Of a DNA stretch of 64,000 bases, positions 1 through 8,299 are shown in pieces (position 1 is the first letter of the stretch; the number at the start of each line of letters is the position of its first letter). This DNA comes from Yanshouia hominis. Its GTDB lineage: Bacteria; Bacillota; Clostridia; Oscillospirales; Ruminococcaceae. A program made the position numbers and the translations under genes. Location: contig JACRTB010000015.1 in assembly GCA_014385025.1 (NCBI GenBank), positions 1-64,000 of the forward strand. The letters run 5' to 3'. A model generated the notes under the pieces. It did not search any database. It was given only the letters and a program-made list of their open reading frames with translations, and was not told the origin of the DNA.

Positions 1-144
1 CCGTTTCCAAGTCAATCCGACTTGTTCTCAAAAAAATTCCCGAATTCGTTCCGATTCCTCGAAACAAACCCGGTTGTCAAGGGTCTTGTTTCTCAATGTT
101 GTTTAATTTTCAAGGTCCGTTTCCGCTTTTGAGAGCGGAACTTT
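1..144 (-). promoter_or_regulatory. Leader of an rRNA operon (16S gene lies left of the window)
   Basis: Read leftward, this stretch follows two strong tandem promoters and contains a short hairpin at 121-140 and a box resembling the ACCTTGAAAA-type motif often found ahead of Firmicutes 16S genes. No open reading frame is convincing. The arrangement of tandem strong promoters, no ribosome binding site and a structured leader is typical of an rRNA operon. The 16S gene itself is not in the window, so this is an inference from the leader only. Confidence 0.7.
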
Positions 145-173
145 ATCTTAGCACATTCCCCGAAGTTTGTCAA
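145..173 (-). promoter_or_regulatory. rrn P2: rRNA operon promoter, downstream copy
   Basis: On the minus strand a perfect -35 TTGACA (168-173) and a -10 TAAGAT (145-150) are separated by exactly 17 bp. Confidence 0.8.
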
Positions 174-239
174 CAACAAGTTTCGGTTTTTGTGTCTGTC
201 AAGGGCCGGGCGCTGCGCCCCTTCCGAGACAGCTTTGCT

Positions 240-268
240 ATCATACCACGCCCCTTCCCCTTTGTCAA
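240..268 (-). promoter_or_regulatory. rrn P1: rRNA operon promoter, upstream copy
   Basis: On the minus strand a perfect -35 TTGACA (263-268) and a -10 TATGAT (240-245) are separated by 17 bp. It lies 95 bp upstream of the second promoter. Tandem promoters of this quality are characteristic of rRNA operons. Confidence 0.8.
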
Positions 269-356
269 CTCCTTTTTTGCACCTTTTTGCAATTTTTTTA
301 TTTACACCTCTTTTTTTCCTATTATAAAGGAACTCCTGCCGCACGTAATTTATCTC

Positions 357-385
357 TTGCTTTTTTGTCTCAACCTTGCTATACT
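357..385 (+). promoter_or_regulatory. Promoter of tRNA-Arg
   Basis: -35 TTGCTT (357-362), 17-bp spacer and -10 TATACT (380-385). It ends 28 bp before the tRNA gene and diverges from the rRNA promoters. Confidence 0.7.
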
Positions 386-413
386 ATTTAGGCGCAGTAA
401 ACATGCTGCACAT

Positions 414-488
414 GCGCCTGTAGCTCAGTGGATAGAGCACCGGCCTCCGGAGCCGGGTGCGTTGGTTCGATTCCAATCAGGCGTACCA
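414..488 (+). tRNA. tRNA-Arg (anticodon CCG)
   Basis: A full cloverleaf can be drawn. The 7-bp acceptor stem (GCGCCTG with CAGGCGT, one G-T pair) closes a D arm, an anticodon arm with loop CTCCGGA giving anticodon CCG, and a T arm with TTCGATT. The CCA end is encoded. Confidence 0.95.
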
Positions 489-490
489 GA

Positions 491-531
491 AAAGACCGCT
501 TGGGGAAACTGTCCCCCGGCGGTCTTTTTTT
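491..531 (+). terminator. Intrinsic terminator of tRNA-Arg
   Basis: A 9-bp perfect outer stem (491-499 with 519-527), an inner GGGG/CCCC stem and a following T-run directly downstream of the tRNA. Confidence 0.9.
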
Positions 532-642
532 ATTACTGCGCAGCGGACCGTTTTTCTTTCGAAGCAATCGGCGGATGCTTGTTTCCAAAATCCCGAGAAT
601 TTTGCCTTCAACGCGGCAATACTATTGGCGAGGTGATCTTCC

Positions 643-846
643 ATGAACAAAAATCTTGCAAACGGTCCGGAAATCCCCATGGGGCTCGGTATGGCACTGG
701 CCAAAAGTCCTGACGCCATGAGGGTCTTTGCCTCGATGCCGCCCGCACGCCAGCAGGCGCTGATCGAACAGACCCATCAGATCCGCTCGAAGCAGGAGAT
801 GAACGCTCTGGTGCAGCGGATGATGCGGGGGGAAGCACAGGGTTGA
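643..846 (+). CDS. Small conserved-looking hypothetical protein (67 aa)
   Basis: The 67-residue product is probably cytosolic and has no signal peptide or membrane segment. It is rich in Met, Ala and Gln, and a helical middle part reads PPARQQALIEQTHQIRS. The ATG at 643 follows a GAGGTGA ribosome binding site at a good distance, and a strong terminator follows the stop. It stands alone as a monocistronic unit between tRNA-Arg and the metal regulator. I do not recognise a characterised family and assign no function. Confidence 0.7.
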   Translation: MNKNLANGPEIPMGLGMALAKSPDAMRVFASMPPARQQALIEQTHQIRSKQEMNALVQRMMRGEAQG

Positions 847-852
847 TCTTCA

Positions 853-887
853 GGAGAGGGGCCGCGGTTCGCGGCCCCTCTCCTTTT
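853..887 (+). terminator. Intrinsic terminator
   Basis: A perfect 14-bp GC-rich stem (853-866 with 870-883) with a 3-nt loop and TTTT ends the 67-aa gene. Its last bases touch the stop codon of the convergent regulator gene. Confidence 0.85.
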
Positions 888-1308
888 ACGGAGCCTCTTT
901 CATCCGCCGGGTCAGCCGTTCCAGATTCTCCACCGTTTCCCTCCCCAAAAAATGCTCGATTTTTTCGACCTCCTCCAACTCGCTCTGCGGGCCGTTCAGG
1001 GTTCTGAGAAAGTCCTGAAGGATATCGTGCCGGTGCAGCAGATACTCGCCCGCCGCCATTCCCTTCGGCGTTGCGGTGATGCAGCCATACCTTTCAAACG
1101 CGAGATACCCTTCGTCCCGAAGCCCCGCCAGCATCTTTGAAACGGACGAAGGTCTGACGTGCAGCCGCTGTGCAAGCTCATTGACCCGCACCCGCTCACC
1201 GCGCCGCAGCGTCCGGCAGATCATTTCAAGGTAATCCTCCTGCGAGGCGGTCAGTCCGCCGGCATCGAACCGCTGGTAGCCCTTCAGCGTATAAAATTCC
1301 TGCTCCAT
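886..1308 (-). CDS. DtxR/MntR-family metal-dependent repressor
   Basis: A 140-residue iron/manganese-dependent transcriptional regulator. Residues of about 15-75 form the winged helix-turn-helix (TASQEDYLEMI, then RVRVNELAQRLHVRPSSVSKML), followed by the metal-binding and dimerisation helices (HRHDILQDFL, EVEKIEHFL). It lacks the C-terminal SH3-like domain of full DtxR, so it is of the short MntR size. I chose the ATG at 1308 because GGAGGG lies upstream. A GTG at 1371 would extend the protein by 21 residues but falls inside the palindromic operator. It is divergent from feoA-feoB, so it probably controls ferrous iron uptake and itself. Iron versus manganese cannot be decided from sequence alone. 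Confidence 0.88.
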   Translation of the reverse strand: MEQEFYTLKGYQRFDAGGLTASQEDYLEMICRTLRRGERVRVNELAQRLHVRPSSVSKMLAGLRDEGYLAFERYGCITATPKGMAAGEYLLHRHDILQDFLRTLNGPQSELEEVEKIEHFLGRETVENLERLTRRMKEAP

Positions 1309-1372
1309 CCTGGCATCGCCCTCCGTCAAAAGAAATGTCACCTCATTCTTTGCGGCGCAATATACTGACACT

Positions 1373-1386
1373 AGGAAAAGTTTCCT
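1373..1386. promoter_or_regulatory. Palindromic operator between regulator and feoA
   Basis: AGGAAA and TTTCCT form 6-bp inverted arms around a 2-bp centre. The surrounding minus-strand sequence (TTAGGATAAGGAAACTTTTC) resembles sites bound by DtxR/MntR-type repressors. It lies in the shared divergent control region, so one bound dimer could repress both directions. The assignment is by resemblance and position only. Confidence 0.55.
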
Positions 1387-1419
1387 TATCCTAACTGTTA
1401 TGAAACGAGGTCCATTTTT

Positions 1420-1653
1420 ATGAACACAAATCGTTCCTTGCGGGATATGGCGCCGGGCCAGACCGCAACGATCCGGGCGCTGCTTTCGACCGGATCAATT
1501 CGCCGCCGGCTGCTCGACATCGGGCTGGTGGAAAACACCGAGGTGGAATGCGTCGGGAGGAGTCCCTGCGGCGACCCATCAGCCTTTCTGATCCGCGGCG
1601 CGGTCATCGCCATCCGTTCCGAGGATTGCGGCAGCATCCTCATCTGTTCCTGA
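1420..1653 (+). CDS. feoA: Ferrous iron transport protein A
   Basis: A 77-residue SH3-like FeoA protein, a small cytoplasmic partner of FeoB. The typical core is visible (GQTATIRALL, then IRRRLLDIGLVENTEVECVG and the conserved end AVIAIRSEDCGSI). The ATG at 1420 follows CGAGGT. feoB starts 15 bp after its stop with its own ribosome binding site, so the two are an operon facing away from the DtxR-type regulator. Confidence 0.93.
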   Translation: MNTNRSLRDMAPGQTATIRALLSTGSIRRRLLDIGLVENTEVECVGRSPCGDPSAFLIRGAVIAIRSEDCGSILICS

Positions 1654-1668
1654 GAGGAAGGAGAGGCT

Positions 1669-3813
1669 ATGGGGCTGACAAACAGTTCAACGGGCATCCG
1701 GGCGGTGGATTCCGGCCTGGAAATCAGACGGCAGACGCCGGAGGACCGGGTCGTGGCTCTCGCGGGAAATCCCAACGTGGGGAAAAGCACCGTCTTTAAC
1801 GGCCTGACCGGGTTGAACCAGCATACCGGAAACTGGCCGGGAAAAACGGTTGCCAGCGCACAGGGTTTCTGCGCCACACGCCGCCATTCCTATGTGATGG
1901 TGGACATTCCCGGGACCTACTCGCTGATGGCCCACTCGGCCGAAGAAGAGGTCGCCCGCAACTTCATCTGCTTTGGAGAACCCGACGCGGTTGTGGTGGT
2001 ATGTGACGCCACCTGCCTGGAACGGAATCTCAATCTTGTTTTACAGACGATGGAAATTTCCAGCAGGGTTCTGGTCTGCGTCAATCTGCTCGACGAAGCC
2101 AAGCGGAAAGGAATTCAGATCGACCTTGAAGCCCTCTCCGAAAGGCTGGGTGTCCCGGTGGTCGGGGCCGTGGCCCGCAAAAAGCAGAGCCTCGGGCATT
2201 TGATGAGCGAGCTTGACCGCCTGATCGACGAAAAAACCGAAACTCATCCGCTGCGGGTCCGCTACCTGCGCCCCATCGAGGACGCCATCGGAATCATGGA
2301 GCCGCTCCTGCGGGAAAGATTCGGGGAACGAATCAATCCCCGCTGGCTCAGCCTGCGGCTGCTCGACGCGGAGCCTTCTTTGATGGAGGAGCTGAAAATC
2401 CACCTCGGAAGAGACCCGCTCGACGATCCGGAAATTTCCGCGGCGGTACTGCGCGCCAGAGACGCCCTTGCCGTTGAGGGCATCACCGGCGCCAACATCA
2501 AGGACAAAATCGTTTCCTGCCTGGTGCTGACCGCCGAGGACCTCTGCCTCGATACCGTCACCTGCAAGCGAAACGGCTACAATACCTTCGACCGCCGGAT
2601 TGACCGCATTCTGACCAGCCGCTGGGCCGGATATCCGATCATGCTGCTTCTGCTGGCGCTCGTTTTTTGGCTGACCATCACCGGTGCCAACATCCCCTCG
2701 CGGCTTCTGGCCGATCTTCTCTTCCGGTTTCAGGATACTCTGACCGGGCTTTTTCTCCGGCTCGGCGCGCCCGACTGGCTGCATGGAATGCTGGTGCTGG
2801 GGGCCTACCGCGTTCTGGCATGGGTGGTGTCGGTTATGCTGCCACCGATGGCAATTTTCTTTCCCCTTTTTACGCTGCTGGAGGATTCGGGCTACCTCCC
2901 CCGCATCGCCTACAACCTCGACAAGCCGTTTAAAAAGTGCAGTGCCTGCGGCAAGCAGGCGCTGACCATGTGCATGGGCTTCGGCTGCAACGCCGCCGGC
3001 ATTGTCGGCTGCCGGATTATCGATTCCCCGCGCGAACGGCTGATCGCGATGATCACCAACAATTTCGTGCCCTGCAACGGACGGTTTCCCATGCTGATCG
3101 CAATGATCAGCATCTTCTTTGCCGGCGCCGCAGGCGGAGCCTTTGCTTCCCTGCTTTCGGCGCTGATGCTGACCGGGTTTATCCTGCTCGGAATCTTCGC
3201 CACCTTCGCGGTGTCGAAGCTGCTCTCGGTGACGGTTCTCAAGGGAGTGCCCTCCTCCTTTACCCTTGAGCTTCCCCCGTACCGGCGGCCCCAGATCGGC
3301 CGGGTAATTGTCCGCTCCATTTTCGACCGGACCCTCTTTGTCCTCGGCCGGGCCGCCGCGGTCGCGGCCCCCGCAGGGCTGCTGCTCTGGCTGCTGGCCA
3401 ACATGACCGTAGGCGGTCAAAGCCTGCTGGCGCACTGCGCCGGATTTCTCGATCCTTTCGCCCGCCTGCTCGGGCTTGACGGGGTAATCCTGACCGCCTT
3501 CCTGCTTGGCCTTCCGGCCAACGAGATCGTCCTGCCGATCATCATTATGTCCTATCTCTCGCAGGGCAGCATCCTCGAGCTGGAAAGTCTGACCGAGCTG
3601 TATGAGCTGCTGTCCGCCAACGGCTGGACCTGGGTGACCGCCGTCAGCGTTATGCTCTTCTCGCTGATGCACTGGCCCTGCTCAACCACCCTGATCACCA
3701 TCCGCAGGGAGACGGGCAGCCTGAAATGGGCGGCCGTTTCGTTTTTGATTCCGACGCTGACCGGCTTTCTGCTCTGTTTTCTGTTTGCAAATACCGCACG
3801 CCTTCTCTTTTAA
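1669..3813 (+). CDS. feoB: Ferrous iron transporter B (GTP-dependent)
   Basis: A 714-residue inner-membrane Fe(II) transporter. The N-terminal G domain carries G1 at residues 33-41 (GNPNVGKST) and the G3 motif DIPGTYSL near 79-86, followed by the NFeoB helical domain. From about residue 320 onward come the membrane Gate and nucleoside-recognition segments, with conserved stretches CGKQALTMCMGFGCNAAG and SYLSQG. Length matches the family. It is preceded by GGAAGGAG and sits in an operon with feoA. A GC-rich hairpin with TTTT follows. Expression is probably repressed under metal-replete conditions by the adjacent DtxR-type regulator. Confidence 0.96.
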   Translation: MGLTNSSTGIRAVDSGLEIRRQTPEDRVVALAGNPNVGKSTVFNGLTGLNQHTGNWPGKTVASAQGFCATRRHSYVMVDIPGTYSLMAHSAEEEVARNFICFGEPDAVVVVCDATCLERNLNLVLQTMEISSRVLVCVNLLDEAKRKGIQIDLEALSERLGVPVVGAVARKKQSLGHLMSELDRLIDEKTETHPLRVRYLRPIEDAIGIMEPLLRERFGERINPRWLSLRLLDAEPSLMEELKIHLGRDPLDDPEISAAVLRARDALAVEGITGANIKDKIVSCLVLTAEDLCLDTVTCKRNGYNTFDRRIDRILTSRWAGYPIMLLLLALVFWLTITGANIPSRLLADLLFRFQDTLTGLFLRLGAPDWLHGMLVLGAYRVLAWVVSVMLPPMAIFFPLFTLLEDSGYLPRIAYNLDKPFKKCSACGKQALTMCMGFGCNAAGIVGCRIIDSPRERLIAMITNNFVPCNGRFPMLIAMISIFFAGAAGGAFASLLSALMLTGFILLGIFATFAVSKLLSVTVLKGVPSSFTLELPPYRRPQIGRVIVRSIFDRTLFVLGRAAAVAAPAGLLLWLLANMTVGGQSLLAHCAGFLDPFARLLGLDGVILTAFLLGLPANEIVLPIIIMSYLSQGSILELESLTELYELLSANGWTWVTAVSVMLFSLMHWPCSTTLITIRRETGSLKWAAVSFLIPTLTGFLLCFLFANTARLLF

Positions 3814-3829
3814 GTGTCCAATGCAGGCA

Positions 3830-3877
3830 AGGCGGCGCGCCGTTTCGAACTTTCGAAGCGGCGCGCCGCCTGCTTTT
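3830..3877 (+). terminator. Terminator of feoAB
   Basis: Perfect 13-bp GC-rich arms (3830-3842 and 3859-3871) are followed by GCTTTT. A second hairpin without a T-run lies at 3888-3920 near the end of the convergent mgl operon. Confidence 0.75.
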
Positions 3878-3946
3878 GAATACGAGACGAGCGCCGCGCG
3901 GCCAAAGGCCGTACGGCGCTCAGAGCAAAAGGGGGTTGAGGAAAGC

Positions 3947-5221
3947 TTATTTCTTGCGGTACTTCGAAAGGTCGATGGCGACCGCAACCGCGATGATGAT
4001 GCCCTTGATGACCTGCTGCCACATCGGGGAGACATTGATGAACTGCAGGCCGTACTGGATGACGGTAAAGATCAGGACGCCTGAAATGATGCCCGAAACC
4101 TTACCGACGCCTCCGTTGAGCGACACGCCGCCGACCACGCAGGCGGCAATGGCGTCAAGCTCGTAGCCGTTTCCGTACTGGTTGGTGGCGCCGGCTGTTC
4201 TGGCCGCTTCCAGCACGCCGGCGAAGCCGTAGAGCAGCGAGGCGAGAATAAAGATGCCCATGATCGTCTTAAAGACATTGACGCCCGAGACAACCGCCGC
4301 TTCCCGGTTTCCGCCGATGGCGTAAACGTTTTTGCCGAACACCGTCTTGTTGAGGATAAACCAGATCACGGCGGTGACCACCAGCGCGATGGGAATCAGG
4401 ATCGAAAATCCGGGGAAGACAACCTTGCCCGCCTCGTTCTCGATGACGAAAAATTTATACTGGCCGAGCCATGCGAAATCGGAGCGGACGCCGCCGATCG
4501 GCTGGCTCTTGTTCGGAGGCAGGTCGAAATAGAGCGAACAGGCGCCGTAAATGATGACCTGCACGGCCAGAGTGGCGATAAAGGGATGCATGTCGTATTT
4601 CGCGACCAAAAAACCGTTGAGGCAGCCAAAAAGCATGCAGGCGCCGATGGCCAGCAGGATCGGCAGAATGATCGGGACCAGCGGCATGTCGGGGAAGAAG
4701 CGGTTGCCGTAGTCCAGATTCTGGAGCATCGAGGTGGAAATCACCGCGGCCAGTCCCACCATCCGTCCGGCCGAGAGGTCGGTGCCGGCGATCAGCAGGG
4801 TGAAGCAGATGCCCAGCGCGATAATCAGCCGGGTCGAGGACTGGGTCAGGATGTCGAGCACCACGCGGATCTGCATAAAGCGCGGCTCGATGAAGCAGAT
4901 GACAACCACGAGGGCGAGCAGCGCGAGGATGATCGCGTTATTCGTCAGGTAGGCGGTAATCGACCTGCGGGAGAAGTCCACCGATCCGTCGCTGAACTTC
5001 TTGTTGCAGTAGCGGTTGAGTCCAAAGCCCAGCACGCAGGCGCCGATCAGGGCGGCAAGAACCGGCAGGTCGAAAACCTTCTTGGAGACTGTCTTGAGAA
5101 AGGCCGGGGCGGGGTCCATGAAGCCCATCAGGAAGATCGTGCCGCCCGCCGCGAGCAGCACCGCGCCGATTACAATAAAGATCAGTCCGAATTTTTTCTG
5201 CGGAATGGTCCGTTCCTTCAT
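3947..5221 (-). CDS. mglC: Galactose/methyl-galactoside ABC importer, permease
   Basis: A 424-residue integral membrane permease of the BPD_transp_2 (RbsC/MglC) family with about ten hydrophobic segments. The family pattern is clear: a segment with DLSAGRMVGLAAV, another with NGFLVAKYDMHPFIATL, and the cytoplasmic coupling stretch near YAIGGNREAAVVSGVNV. It is about 90 residues longer than E. coli MglC, a length I recall for clostridial homologues. It is last in mglB-mglA-mglC, 27 bp after mglA. The ATG at 5221 is preceded by GAGGAGGAAC. Confidence 0.9.
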   Translation of the reverse strand: MKERTIPQKKFGLIFIVIGAVLLAAGGTIFLMGFMDPAPAFLKTVSKKVFDLPVLAALIGACVLGFGLNRYCNKKFSDGSVDFSRRSITAYLTNNAIILALLALVVVICFIEPRFMQIRVVLDILTQSSTRLIIALGICFTLLIAGTDLSAGRMVGLAAVISTSMLQNLDYGNRFFPDMPLVPIILPILLAIGACMLFGCLNGFLVAKYDMHPFIATLAVQVIIYGACSLYFDLPPNKSQPIGGVRSDFAWLGQYKFFVIENEAGKVVFPGFSILIPIALVVTAVIWFILNKTVFGKNVYAIGGNREAAVVSGVNVFKTIMGIFILASLLYGFAGVLEAARTAGATNQYGNGYELDAIAACVVGGVSLNGGVGKVSGIISGVLIFTVIQYGLQFINVSPMWQQVIKGIIIAVAVAIDLSKYRKK

Positions 5222-5248
5222 ATCTTATGTTCCTCCTCTGTTAACGTC

Positions 5249-6748
5249 TCAGCTTGCAAACTGGGTCGCGAGCCGCATGACCTCAACCTGATCAAAACGT
5301 TCGCGGTCGAGGAAGCCGGAAACCCGGCCCTCGCACATGACCATGACCCGGTCGGCCATGCCGAGCAGCTCGGGCATCTCGGAGGAAATCATAATGATCG
5401 ATTTGCCCTGTGCGATCAGGTCGTGCATGATGGTGTAAATTTCATACTTGGCGCCCACGTCGATGCCGCGGGTCGGCTCGTCGAGGATGAGAATATCGGG
5501 CTGTGTCAGGAGCCAGCGGGCGATCAGCACCTTCTGCTGGTTGCCGCCCGACAAATTCTGCATAAGCGCTTCGAGAGAGGGGGTTTTGACATTGAGCTTC
5601 CGGCAGGATTCCTGCGCGGCCTCCGCCCGCTGCTTCTGATGCAGCACCCCCCGGGTTGCATAATTTTTCTGGCTGGCGATCACGGTGTTGTCGAGCACCG
5701 AGAGGATGCCGAACACGCCGGTGGCGCGGCGTTCCTCGGTGAGCAGCGCAAATCCGTGGCTCTTCGCATCGCGCACCGACTTGACCGCAAAGCGTTCCCC
5801 GTCCTTGGTCACGCCGCCGGACTGGATCTCCCGCAGGCCGAAGAGCGCTTCGACCAGCTCGGTGCGCTGCGCGCCGACCAATCCGCCGATGCCGAGAATC
5901 TCCCCCCGATGCAGCTCAAAGCTGACCTGCTGGAAGGATTTCGCCAGCGGGGAGCAGAGGTTTTCGACCTTCAGCACCACCTCGTCCGAGGGGGTGTAGG
6001 TCTTGGGCGGAAAGCGGTTGGTCATGTCCCGCCCGACCATGCGGTTGATGATGAGGTCGGTGGTCAGGTCGGACGCCGGCCATGTGCCGACATACTGCCC
6101 GTCCCGCATGATGGTGACCTCGTCGGCGATCCGCAGGATCTCCTCCATCTTGTGGGAAATATAGATGATCGAGCGCCCCTCCGACCGGAGCTTGTTGATG
6201 ATCTTGAAGAGATGCTCGGTCTCATTGTCGGTCAGGGACGAGGTGGGCTCGTCCATGATGATAATCTTCGAATTATAGCTGACCGAACGCGCGATCTCGA
6301 CGAGCTGCAGGGTTGAGGCCGAAAGCTCACCCGCCAGCACCTCGGGGTCCACGTCGAGTCCGACCTCCCGGAAGAGGTCCTTCGTCTTTTGAATCATGGC
6401 CTTTTTGTCAACCGCAATTCCCTTCATCGGAAAGCGGCCCAGCCAGATGTTCTCCATCACCGGACGGTACCGGATCGGATGGAGCTCCTGATGAATCATC
6501 GAGACGCCGAGATCCAGCGCCTGCTTCGAGGAGTTGATAACCTCCCGCCTGCCGTCGAGGATGATCTCGCCGCCGTCTTCGTGGTAGATTCCGAACAGGC
6601 ATTTCATCAGGGTCGATTTTCCCGCGCCGTTTTCTCCCATCAGCGCGTGCACCGTCCCGGGACGAACCTTCAGGGTCACGTCGTCAAGCGCCTTGACGCC
6701 CGGGAAGACCTTGGTGATATGGTTCATTTCCAGCAGGTATTCACCCAT
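5249..6748 (-). CDS. mglA: Galactose/methyl-galactoside ABC importer, ATPase
   Basis: A 499-residue sugar ABC ATPase with two fused nucleotide-binding domains, as in MglA/RbsA. The first has Walker A GENGAGKST at residues 38-46 and Walker B IIIMDEPTSSL. The second has a degenerate Walker A region (GIGGLVGAQRTELVEALFG) but an intact signature and Walker B (LSGGNQQKVLIARWL, ILDEPTRGIDVG), as usual for this family. I chose the ATG at 6748 because GGGGGAA lies just upstream and the family begins at this point. The open frame could run 47 codons further, but that part has no family resemblance. It powers uptake through MglC. Confidence 0.93.
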   Translation of the reverse strand: MGEYLLEMNHITKVFPGVKALDDVTLKVRPGTVHALMGENGAGKSTLMKCLFGIYHEDGGEIILDGRREVINSSKQALDLGVSMIHQELHPIRYRPVMENIWLGRFPMKGIAVDKKAMIQKTKDLFREVGLDVDPEVLAGELSASTLQLVEIARSVSYNSKIIIMDEPTSSLTDNETEHLFKIINKLRSEGRSIIYISHKMEEILRIADEVTIMRDGQYVGTWPASDLTTDLIINRMVGRDMTNRFPPKTYTPSDEVVLKVENLCSPLAKSFQQVSFELHRGEILGIGGLVGAQRTELVEALFGLREIQSGGVTKDGERFAVKSVRDAKSHGFALLTEERRATGVFGILSVLDNTVIASQKNYATRGVLHQKQRAEAAQESCRKLNVKTPSLEALMQNLSGGNQQKVLIARWLLTQPDILILDEPTRGIDVGAKYEIYTIMHDLIAQGKSIIMISSEMPELLGMADRVMVMCEGRVSGFLDRERFDQVEVMRLATQFAS

Positions 6749-6904
6749 TTCTGCGATTCCCCCTTTGCTTTTTTGATGCTCTTCCCCGCCGGGCGGCGGC
6801 CGGAATGCCCCGCCCCGGTGAGAATCCGATGCCGCGGGCCGCGGCACGTCTCTCAGTATTCCCCCGCGCGCCGGATCTTCCGGCCCCATCCGCGGGACAA
6901 TGAC

Positions 6905-6948
6905 AAAAGCGGGGAACGCGGAAAGCGCCGGCTTTCGCGTTCCCCGCC
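6905..6948 (-). terminator. Attenuating hairpin between mglB and mglA
   Basis: Read leftward, a long stem of 12-bp GC-rich arms (6909-6920 with 6936-6947) plus an inner AAAGC stem is followed by TTTT. It lies 32 bp after the mglB stop. In sugar importer operons such a hairpin commonly stabilises the binding-protein message and lowers read-through to the ATPase gene. Confidence 0.75.
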
Positions 6949-6979
6949 AAATTTCAGAGCACGAACGTGTGGATGCGGT

Positions 6980-8104
6980 TTACATGAAGTCCTGATAATT
7001 GTCGGCGGTCACCTTGACGTAGGGAATCCAGACATACTTGCCGTCGGTGACTTCGTAGCCGATCGTCTCGGAGGTCACTTCGGTGCCGGCAGCGGCGGCG
7101 ACCGCGATGCGGACAGTGGCCTTGCCCTGGTTCTCGGCGTCGTTGAGGACGGTGCCAAGCAGCTCGCCCTTGCTCATCGACTCGAGCGCGGGGGCGGTGG
7201 CGTCAACGCCGACCACCGGGATATACTTGGAGGCGTCGCCGGTGTTGTAACCCTCGGCCTTGAGCGCCTCAAGCGCGCCGAGCGCCATGTCGTCGTTGTT
7301 CGCGAGGACGGCCTCGATGTTCTCGATGCCGGCGGAGGCGATGAAGCCCTTCATCTTGTCGGTGGCCTGAACCTTATCCCAGTTGGCATTGTCGGAGCCG
7401 AGCGCCTCAACACCGAATCCCGCCTCTTCAATGGCCTTGACCGAGTACTCGGTTCTCAGCACCGCGTCCTGATGGCCCTGCTCGCCCTGGAGCATGATAT
7501 ACTGGATTTTGCCGTCGCCGTTCTTGTCGGCGTCGGGGTTGGCGGTAAAGTAGTCAGCGATGATCTGGCCGGACATGGTGCCGGATTCCTCGGCCTTCGC
7601 GCCGACGTACCAGACCTGCTCATAGCTCTGCATGATGTCTGCCTCGGGCTCCCGGTTCAGGAACACGATCGGCAGGCCTTCGGCCTTGGCCTTCTCGACG
7701 ATGGGGCCGGCGGCAGTGCGGTCAACCGGATTGACGGCCAGCGCGTTGACGCCCTTGGTGATGTAGGTGTCAACCTGATCGTTCTGGGTGGGCTGCTTGT
7801 TCTGGGAATCCACGATTTCCAGAGTGGCGCCCAGCGCATCGGCCTCGGTCTGCATGTTGGTGCGCACGCCGGTCATAAAGGTATCGTCGAACTTGTAGAT
7901 GCAGGAGCCGACGAGAATGCCGTCTCCGTCAAGAGCGGCGGCCTGAGCCGGAGCCTCACTCGAAGCCGGAGCCTCGCTCGAAGCGGGGGCTTCACTCGAA
8001 GCCGGGGCGGGAGCGGGCGCAGAAGCGGGAGCGGAACTCGCGCCGCAGCCTGCGAACACCATCGCCATCATCATGACGGCCAGCATCAGGGAAAGCTTTT
8101 TCAT
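6980..8104 (-). CDS. mglB: Galactose/glucose-binding lipoprotein of the Mgl importer
   Basis: A 374-residue periplasmic-binding-protein-like lipoprotein that captures the sugar outside the membrane. It has a lipoprotein signal ending in VFAGC (lipid-attachment Cys at residue 20). A low-complexity linker follows, with the unit SSEAPA repeated about three times, then the two-lobed sugar-binding fold (GSCIYKFDDTFMTGVRTNM, ALAVNPVDRTAAG, VGVDATAPALESM). The ATG at 8104 follows AGGAGG at 8 nt, and a longer start six codons upstream is unlikely. It is first in mglBAC. Galactose as ligand is inferred from family resemblance and the neighbouring gal genes. Another hexose is possible. Confidence 0.9.
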   Translation of the reverse strand: MKKLSLMLAVMMMAMVFAGCGASSAPASAPAPAPASSEAPASSEAPASSEAPAQAAALDGDGILVGSCIYKFDDTFMTGVRTNMQTEADALGATLEIVDSQNKQPTQNDQVDTYITKGVNALAVNPVDRTAAGPIVEKAKAEGLPIVFLNREPEADIMQSYEQVWYVGAKAEESGTMSGQIIADYFTANPDADKNGDGKIQYIMLQGEQGHQDAVLRTEYSVKAIEEAGFGVEALGSDNANWDKVQATDKMKGFIASAGIENIEAVLANNDDMALGALEALKAEGYNTGDASKYIPVVGVDATAPALESMSKGELLGTVLNDAENQGKATVRIAVAAAAGTEVTSETIGYEVTDGKYVWIPYVKVTADNYQDFM

Positions 8105-8169
8105 ATCCTGTTTCCTCCTCAAATTTTGCTAATCCTGTTTGGTCCTTTGCGCCGAAGGCGGCTGGTTTT

Positions 8170-8175
8170 ATTATA
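8170..8175 (-). promoter_or_regulatory. -10 element of the mgl promoter
   Basis: A perfect TATAAT on the minus strand lies 65 bp upstream of mglB. No good -35 hexamer is found at 16-18 bp, which fits a promoter that needs an activator such as the neighbouring AraC-type protein. The AT-rich segment 8195-8300 could hold its sites. Confidence 0.5.
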
Positions 8176-8299
8176 AAGGGTCGCTCGTGGAAAGACGATA
8201 GAAAATTCTTCTCTCTTTTATCGAATTCCTTTTGAGTTACGACATAATCATAAATTTTTGACCGATGTTTTTATGAATTTTAACTAAATCAATTGAAAA

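Noticed and set aside
93..713. Frames over the rRNA promoters and tRNA-Arg
   Set aside because: The region is accounted for by promoters, rRNA leader, tRNA and terminator. The frames have no start signals.
2041..3672. 543-residue minus-strand frame
   Set aside because: It lies entirely antisense to feoB and has the Gln/Gly/Arg-rich composition of a shadow frame.
4586..8176. 576- and 595-residue plus-strand frames
   Set aside because: They are antisense to mglC, mglA and mglB, which have family motifs and good start sites.
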